Below are positions 21,475-25,208 of a stretch of 25,208 nt of DNA, in pieces (position 1 is the stretch's first letter; each line of letters opens with the position of its first letter). The notes below the pieces were generated by a model. It worked only from the letters and a program-made list of their open reading frames with translations, was not told the origin of the DNA and made no database searches. The translations under genes and the position numbers were made by a program. Where the stretch lies: contig JAUVCJ010000006.1 of the NCBI GenBank assembly GCA_030595765.1, positions 1-25,208 on the forward strand. Reading direction: 5' to 3'. Source of the stretch: Thermoplasmatota archaeon. GTDB lineage: Archaea; Thermoplasmatota; Thermoplasmata; GCA-020350865; JAUVCJ01.

Positions 21475-23688
21475 ATGATGCCATGCATCCACCAGGGGCT
21501 GCCGTGGGACGATGATGGCGGTTTGATGGACGGCCTTCCCGATGGTGTTGAGGACAACGGAACTGGAACAGATAAAAATGGCAAGGTTGATGATGGAGAA
21601 ACAGACCCTACCGACCCTGATACAGACGGTGACCTAATCCCAGATGGCATTGAGGACACCAACAAAAATGGAGTTTACGACGACACAGTCTGCCCAACCT
21701 GCCCCGGCGGATACGAGACAGACCCCACTCACTGTGACACTGATGGCGATGGGCTCTTGGATGGTTGGGAGGATGCCGACCTTGATGGAACATGGGATGA
21801 AGTAGACGACGAAACCCATCCCAGAAAGTATGATACAGATGGCGACAACTTAGCTGATGGTTACAACCGATTGATTGGAGGGGTATTCTACCTTGGCGAG
21901 ATGACTGCCGGAACCAACCCCCTGAACCCCGATACTGATGGAGATGGCGTAGACGATGAAGAAGAACTCACACCAGGCACTGACGGCTACGAAACAAACC
22001 CGTTATTTTCCGATACTGACTACGACGGAATTGATGACGATGTGGAGATTGCCTGCAACTACAATGGCCTCAGTTATTGCACAAGCCCTGTCAATCACGA
22101 CACCGATGGCGACGGCCTTTCAGACAAGATAGAGATGGACGGCTGGACAGTGTTCATCATCTTGACAAAGAAGAATAATGCTGGAAAAAATAAACTGGAT
22201 TGGCACGTCTCATCTGACCCAACAGTCCAGAATTCTGATGATGATGAGTTAAACGACCTATCAGAGTTTACCAATGCAACCGACCCCACAAAGAAAGACA
22301 CTGATAGCGATACCATTCCAGATTGTGAAGAGGTCGAGAAATATGATGGCGATCGCTTCCATCCCTTCATCCAGTACAAATATGCACCTAAGGTAAAGAG
22401 TGCAACATTTAAAAAAGTAAATTATGACGATATTTATTGCCTAGTTTTAACTCTGGTTGTCGAAAGCGATGTGAGGAATTGGGATGCTGATGGCGAACTC
22501 ACATATACATTATTAGGAAATACTCAAAATGCAGGTGTGGAAAGAAGATTCTGTGATAAAGGAACTTGCACAATAAAAATGATGTGGAAAGGCGATCGTG
22601 GCTATTTTGATGCTGGAAGGGATGCTACAGTTTCCTGGAAAATCGATTTGACAATTTATGATAATCTAAATAATAGGATTGAAGAAAAATACGAAATCGA
22701 TTGCCTCCTTGATAAGCTTGCAGATGCATTGGTCATTGTTGGAACCATCATCTATGACTCGTTTGTTATGGTAGGGCAAGCAATAGCTGCTGGGCTAGCG
22801 ACGGCGGCTAACTGGATTTGGGGAGTCATTGAATACTTAATTGCTACTGTTGTTGAGCCTATTGTAAATATGATTAATAACTATGTAACCGGTCTTTTTA
22901 ATGCTATAGATAATGCATTAATCGAATATATTAATAATATGCGATCTCCAGGATGGGTTAGTGAGGCTACCAAGGAAAATATAGGTAAAGCATTTTTAGG
23001 TGTACTTTATGATCCATTAATGCTAATATTAAATGTAATACAGACAATATCAAGTCTCACATCACCAATTCTTATTTTTATAGAAGGCGGTATTGAGGCT
23101 ATAAGTACTGCAGTAATAAATGCGATTACTTCAGCTTTAAATCTTAATGGAGGTAATGACCCTGGTATTGATGCACCTGAAGAAACGGATTTGAATTTGC
23201 TATCCACAATTTTTTCAGTCATTCTATTGGCATTTCCTGGTTTCTTATCAGATGGGAAATTGATGTCCCAAGACACAATTGATAATTTAAACCTTCCAAA
23301 TGATGGTTCATTAACAGATTTTCAACAGGCCATGGTGTTGATAATAGTCAATTCAGTATTAGATATCTGGGGGATTATTCTCTTAGTAGTCCTCAGAGAA
23401 GCAAATGATCCAGCACCATATCCCAAATTATTGTTTGGTACAATACTTAGTTTGTGTGCTTTAATTATTATAAGCGGATTAAAATCTGTTGTCAATAGTA
23501 AGAAACATGCAGGTGCAGATACGTCATTTGCAGAAATGGTAATAAAGGCAATTACTATCCTAGCAGCTACAATTGGCCTCATTTTAACAGGGTTAGGCGC
23601 AGCGCAAAGTGGAAATCTCTATGCAGGTATACTTGCAATTGGCGTGTTGATTTCATGGTTGGTTACGGTCTATTTTGCTACGAGGTGA
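21475..23688 (+). CDS. TSP3-repeat calcium-binding membrane protein, possibly 5'-truncated
   Basis: 737 residues from ATG 21475. Residues 1-295 hold about eight thrombospondin type 3-like calcium motifs such as DPDTDGDLIPDG, CDTDGDGLLDG, NPDTDGDGVDD and HDTDGDGLSD. A beta-rich domain follows (about 300-410). Next come long hydrophobic, possibly amphipathic helices (about 415-560), and then some five TM segments to the end (from about 574 to 735). TSP3 regions are extracellular, yet no signal peptide stands before the repeats, and the frame remains open 66 codons upstream without a start. The coding DNA turns AT-rich near 22380, right at the end of the TSP3 region. This suggests a mosaic gene. 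Function unknown; a surface or adhesion role is plausible. Confidence 0.7.
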   Translation: MMPCIHQGLPWDDDGGLMDGLPDGVEDNGTGTDKNGKVDDGETDPTDPDTDGDLIPDGIEDTNKNGVYDDTVCPTCPGGYETDPTHCDTDGDGLLDGWEDADLDGTWDEVDDETHPRKYDTDGDNLADGYNRLIGGVFYLGEMTAGTNPLNPDTDGDGVDDEEELTPGTDGYETNPLFSDTDYDGIDDDVEIACNYNGLSYCTSPVNHDTDGDGLSDKIEMDGWTVFIILTKKNNAGKNKLDWHVSSDPTVQNSDDDELNDLSEFTNATDPTKKDTDSDTIPDCEEVEKYDGDRFHPFIQYKYAPKVKSATFKKVNYDDIYCLVLTLVVESDVRNWDADGELTYTLLGNTQNAGVERRFCDKGTCTIKMMWKGDRGYFDAGRDATVSWKIDLTIYDNLNNRIEEKYEIDCLLDKLADALVIVGTIIYDSFVMVGQAIAAGLATAANWIWGVIEYLIATVVEPIVNMINNYVTGLFNAIDNALIEYINNMRSPGWVSEATKENIGKAFLGVLYDPLMLILNVIQTISSLTSPILIFIEGGIEAISTAVINAITSALNLNGGNDPGIDAPEETDLNLLSTIFSVILLAFPGFLSDGKLMSQDTIDNLNLPNDGSLTDFQQAMVLIIVNSVLDIWGIILLVVLREANDPAPYPKLLFGTILSLCALIIISGLKSVVNSKKHAGADTSFAEMVIKAITILAATIGLILTGLGAAQSGNLYAGILAIGVLISWLVTVYFATR

Positions 23689-23692
23689 AAAT

Positions 23693-24115
23693 GTGAATAA
23701 TGCAAATGTAATTATTAATCAACTTGATAATAAACGTAGAATGTTTATTTATATGTCGTTTCCTTTATTATTTATTATCCTTTTTTGCTTACTTCATTTC
23801 GTATTTGGAGAAACGATTATCTTTTCACTTTTTTTTGCATTATTAGCAGACTGTGCCTGGCTAATTTACCCTATTGGGATCTATTATTATTGGCCGCCAA
23901 AGATAGGGATAACAAATATTGGATTGACCTTTTATTATCGACATTCAAAGGAACGAAAAATAAAATGGGATAGTATCTCTGATATTAAACATGTAAGTGG
24001 AGGGGATTATATATATTATCTCGGTGAAAATAATACTAAGAATGCAATAGGGACAATAAATCCAAAAATACTAGATCAAATTCAAAAGGAGTGGGAAGAA
24101 AAGCAAGTCCTTTAA
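23693..24115 (+). CDS. Small two-TM protein with PH-like domain
   Basis: 140 residues from GTG 23693. GAGGTGA stands 4 bases upstream and itself contains the stop of the TSP3 gene, so the two are translationally coupled. A longer TTG start at 23675 is less likely. Two TM helices (FIYMSFPLLFIILFCLLHFV and IIFSLFFALLADCAWLIYPI) are followed by a soluble part (IGLTFYYRHSKERKIKWDSI, then GGDYIYYLGENN). The layout resembles bacterial PH-domain membrane proteins. The DNA is strongly AT-rich, as in the second half of the upstream gene. It probably works with the TSP3 protein. Confidence 0.7.
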   Translation: MNNANVIINQLDNKRRMFIYMSFPLLFIILFCLLHFVFGETIIFSLFFALLADCAWLIYPIGIYYYWPPKIGITNIGLTFYYRHSKERKIKWDSISDIKHVSGGDYIYYLGENNTKNAIGTINPKILDQIQKEWEEKQVL

Positions 24116-24127
24116 CCTATTTACAAA

Positions 24128-24137
24128 ACCTTAATAT
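24128..24137 (+). promoter_or_regulatory. Candidate box A of the propeller protein gene
   Basis: CCTTAATATC is a moderate TATA match. Transcript start would be near 24158, directly before GAGGTAAT (24160-24167) and ATG 24171. Confidence 0.35.
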
Positions 24138-24170
24138 CCATTTTCTATTATTCCCCATAGAGGTAATCTG

Positions 24171-25178
24171 ATGAAGAAATTATTAGTCTCGATTTTTCTT
24201 CTAACTTTAATCATATGCTCATTCCTCGGAACCGTTTCCTTTGCACCCACCGTCGAAGCGGCTGGCCCCGCCCCATCCCAGTGGCCAATGTTCCAGGGTG
24301 ATGCTCAGCATACTGGGCAGAGTCCGTATAACACAGCTCATGTGGATGGGACGCTGAAATGGGCCTTCGCTTCGGAGATGGGATTCTCATCTGACCCTTC
24401 AATTGGACCCGATGGCACTATCTATATCGGTGGGGATGACCATGAACTGTATGCCATTGGTTCGAATGGGGTATTGAAATGGACCTTTGAAGCTGATGGG
24501 TTCATATTCTCCACTCCTGCGATAACCGATGACGAAGCCATCATCTTCTGCTCTGGAGGGGGGAATGTAACGGCCCTGAACCAAGACGGCTCGGTACGTT
24601 GGATATATCAGGTTGGAGACATGCTCACGGAATCCCCAACAATTGCAGACGATGGCACGATCTATGTGAATGATTATGATGGAACACTGTATGCCTTGGA
24701 TTCTTCAGGGAATTTGAAGTGGAGTGAATATACCGACAGTTTGACTTTCAATGCTCCAGCAATAGGATTTGATGGGATTGTGTATCTTTCCTCAACAGAC
24801 CAGTTGTCCGCAATTTATCCGAATGGGACCTTGAAATGGACATTCGACCCTGCAATCCCAGAGAATATGTTCACCAATATAGAAACAACGCCTTCAATAT
24901 CGGCAGATGGCACGATATATTTCTGTACCAACGGGGGATGGCTTACTGCAGTCAATCCGGATGGCACCCGAAAATGGTACAAGGATATTGAGGACGATGC
25001 GGAAATTACTCCGTCAATCAGGGATGATGGTGTTGTAATCGTCCGGAACGGTGAGGGTACTTTGTATGCAATTCGCCCGGATGGCAGCCAACTATGGAAG
25101 AGGACATTCGATGCTGGACTTAGTAGTGAAACCGGAGAGGTTGTAATCAGTGCTGATCACTACATCGTATTTGTTTAG
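24171..25178 (+). CDS. Secreted PQQ-like beta-propeller protein
   Basis: 335 residues. A Sec signal peptide opens it (KKLLVSIFLLTLIICSFLG), with likely cleavage near APTVEAAG. Seven blade-like repeats of about 40 residues follow, each with a pattern like LKWTF...PAIxxDGTIYV...LYAIxxDG, as in PQQ/BamB-like propellers (PF13360/PF13570 type). It probably binds protein or sugar outside the cell; a bound quinone is not implied. The seventh repeat is short and stops at SADHYIVFV, where other blades continue with about 10-15 more residues. The gene may be truncated or the blade may close differently. GAGGTAAT gives a clear start. Base composition returns to that of the rest of the window. Confidence 0.82.
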   Translation: MKKLLVSIFLLTLIICSFLGTVSFAPTVEAAGPAPSQWPMFQGDAQHTGQSPYNTAHVDGTLKWAFASEMGFSSDPSIGPDGTIYIGGDDHELYAIGSNGVLKWTFEADGFIFSTPAITDDEAIIFCSGGGNVTALNQDGSVRWIYQVGDMLTESPTIADDGTIYVNDYDGTLYALDSSGNLKWSEYTDSLTFNAPAIGFDGIVYLSSTDQLSAIYPNGTLKWTFDPAIPENMFTNIETTPSISADGTIYFCTNGGWLTAVNPDGTRKWYKDIEDDAEITPSIRDDGVVIVRNGEGTLYAIRPDGSQLWKRTFDAGLSSETGEVVISADHYIVFV

Positions 25179-25208
25179 CTCCTTAAAATTGATGTCCTTG
25201 TCAACGTG

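Noticed and set aside
1..25208. tRNA or rRNA genes
   Set aside because: By eye I found no cloverleaf or TTCRANY-type T-loop in the gaps and no rRNA-like stretch. A covariance scan would be decisive.

Overview
The window looks archaeal. Many genes are preceded by box A (TATA) elements about 25 bases upstream of the expected transcript start, and several 5' leaders are very short. Shine-Dalgarno sequences are of the GAGGTGA type. The gene set includes an archaeal-style Nob1 (PIN plus zinc ribbon), an AbrB-PhoU fusion, a small PRC-barrel protein, AMMECR1, and surface proteins with zinc-ribbon, Pro-rich and TM architecture. The presence of folate-type FolC and a bacterial-type thiolase would fit a Thermoplasmatota-like lineage. 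That placement is an inference from gene content and was not tested.

Layout. 1-2733: a large membrane-anchored surface protein with a zinc-ribbon/proline-rich inside and a papain-like plus DUF2135 outside. 2986-5665 (minus): a phosphate cluster of Na/Pi symporter, PhoU and winged-helix regulator. 5928-8289 (minus): a TPR protein and ketopantoate reductase. 8625-10702 (plus): AbrB-PhoU, then a wHTH-nucleotidyltransferase/HEPN pair. 10748-16596 (minus): folC with an unknown partner, a PH-like membrane protein, a TPR protein, and an AMMECR1-pyrC couplet. 16844-18513 (plus): a TPR protein, nob1 and a tiny protein. 18667-21178: a P/Q-rich membrane protein (minus), a PRC-barrel protein and acetyl-CoA acetyltransferase (plus). 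21475-25178 (plus): a calcium-binding TSP3-repeat membrane protein, a small PH-like membrane protein and a secreted beta-propeller protein.

Functional links. The symporter lacks the C-terminal PhoU domain found in many bacterial relatives, and a free PhoU gene follows it. A regulator is coupled to PhoU by an ATGA overlap, and a second PhoU fused to an AbrB DNA-binding domain lies about 3 kb away. Together they form a plausible phosphate uptake and control set. The MNT/HEPN genes overlap like a toxin-antitoxin pair. The TSP3 gene, its PH-like partner and the propeller form a cell-surface block. Its middle part (about 22390-24160) is visibly more AT-rich than its surroundings.

The most unusual feature is in the gaps. 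At least five intergenic regions carry their own degenerate short tandem repeat, with periods near 22, 20, 43, 15 and 23 bases and unrelated unit sequences. Several more gaps carry 2-4 copies of 10-17 base units. Some arrays start at a stop codon, contain a promoter, or run into an apparent reading frame and change the likely start codon. I saw no tRNA, rRNA, CRISPR array or insertion sequence.
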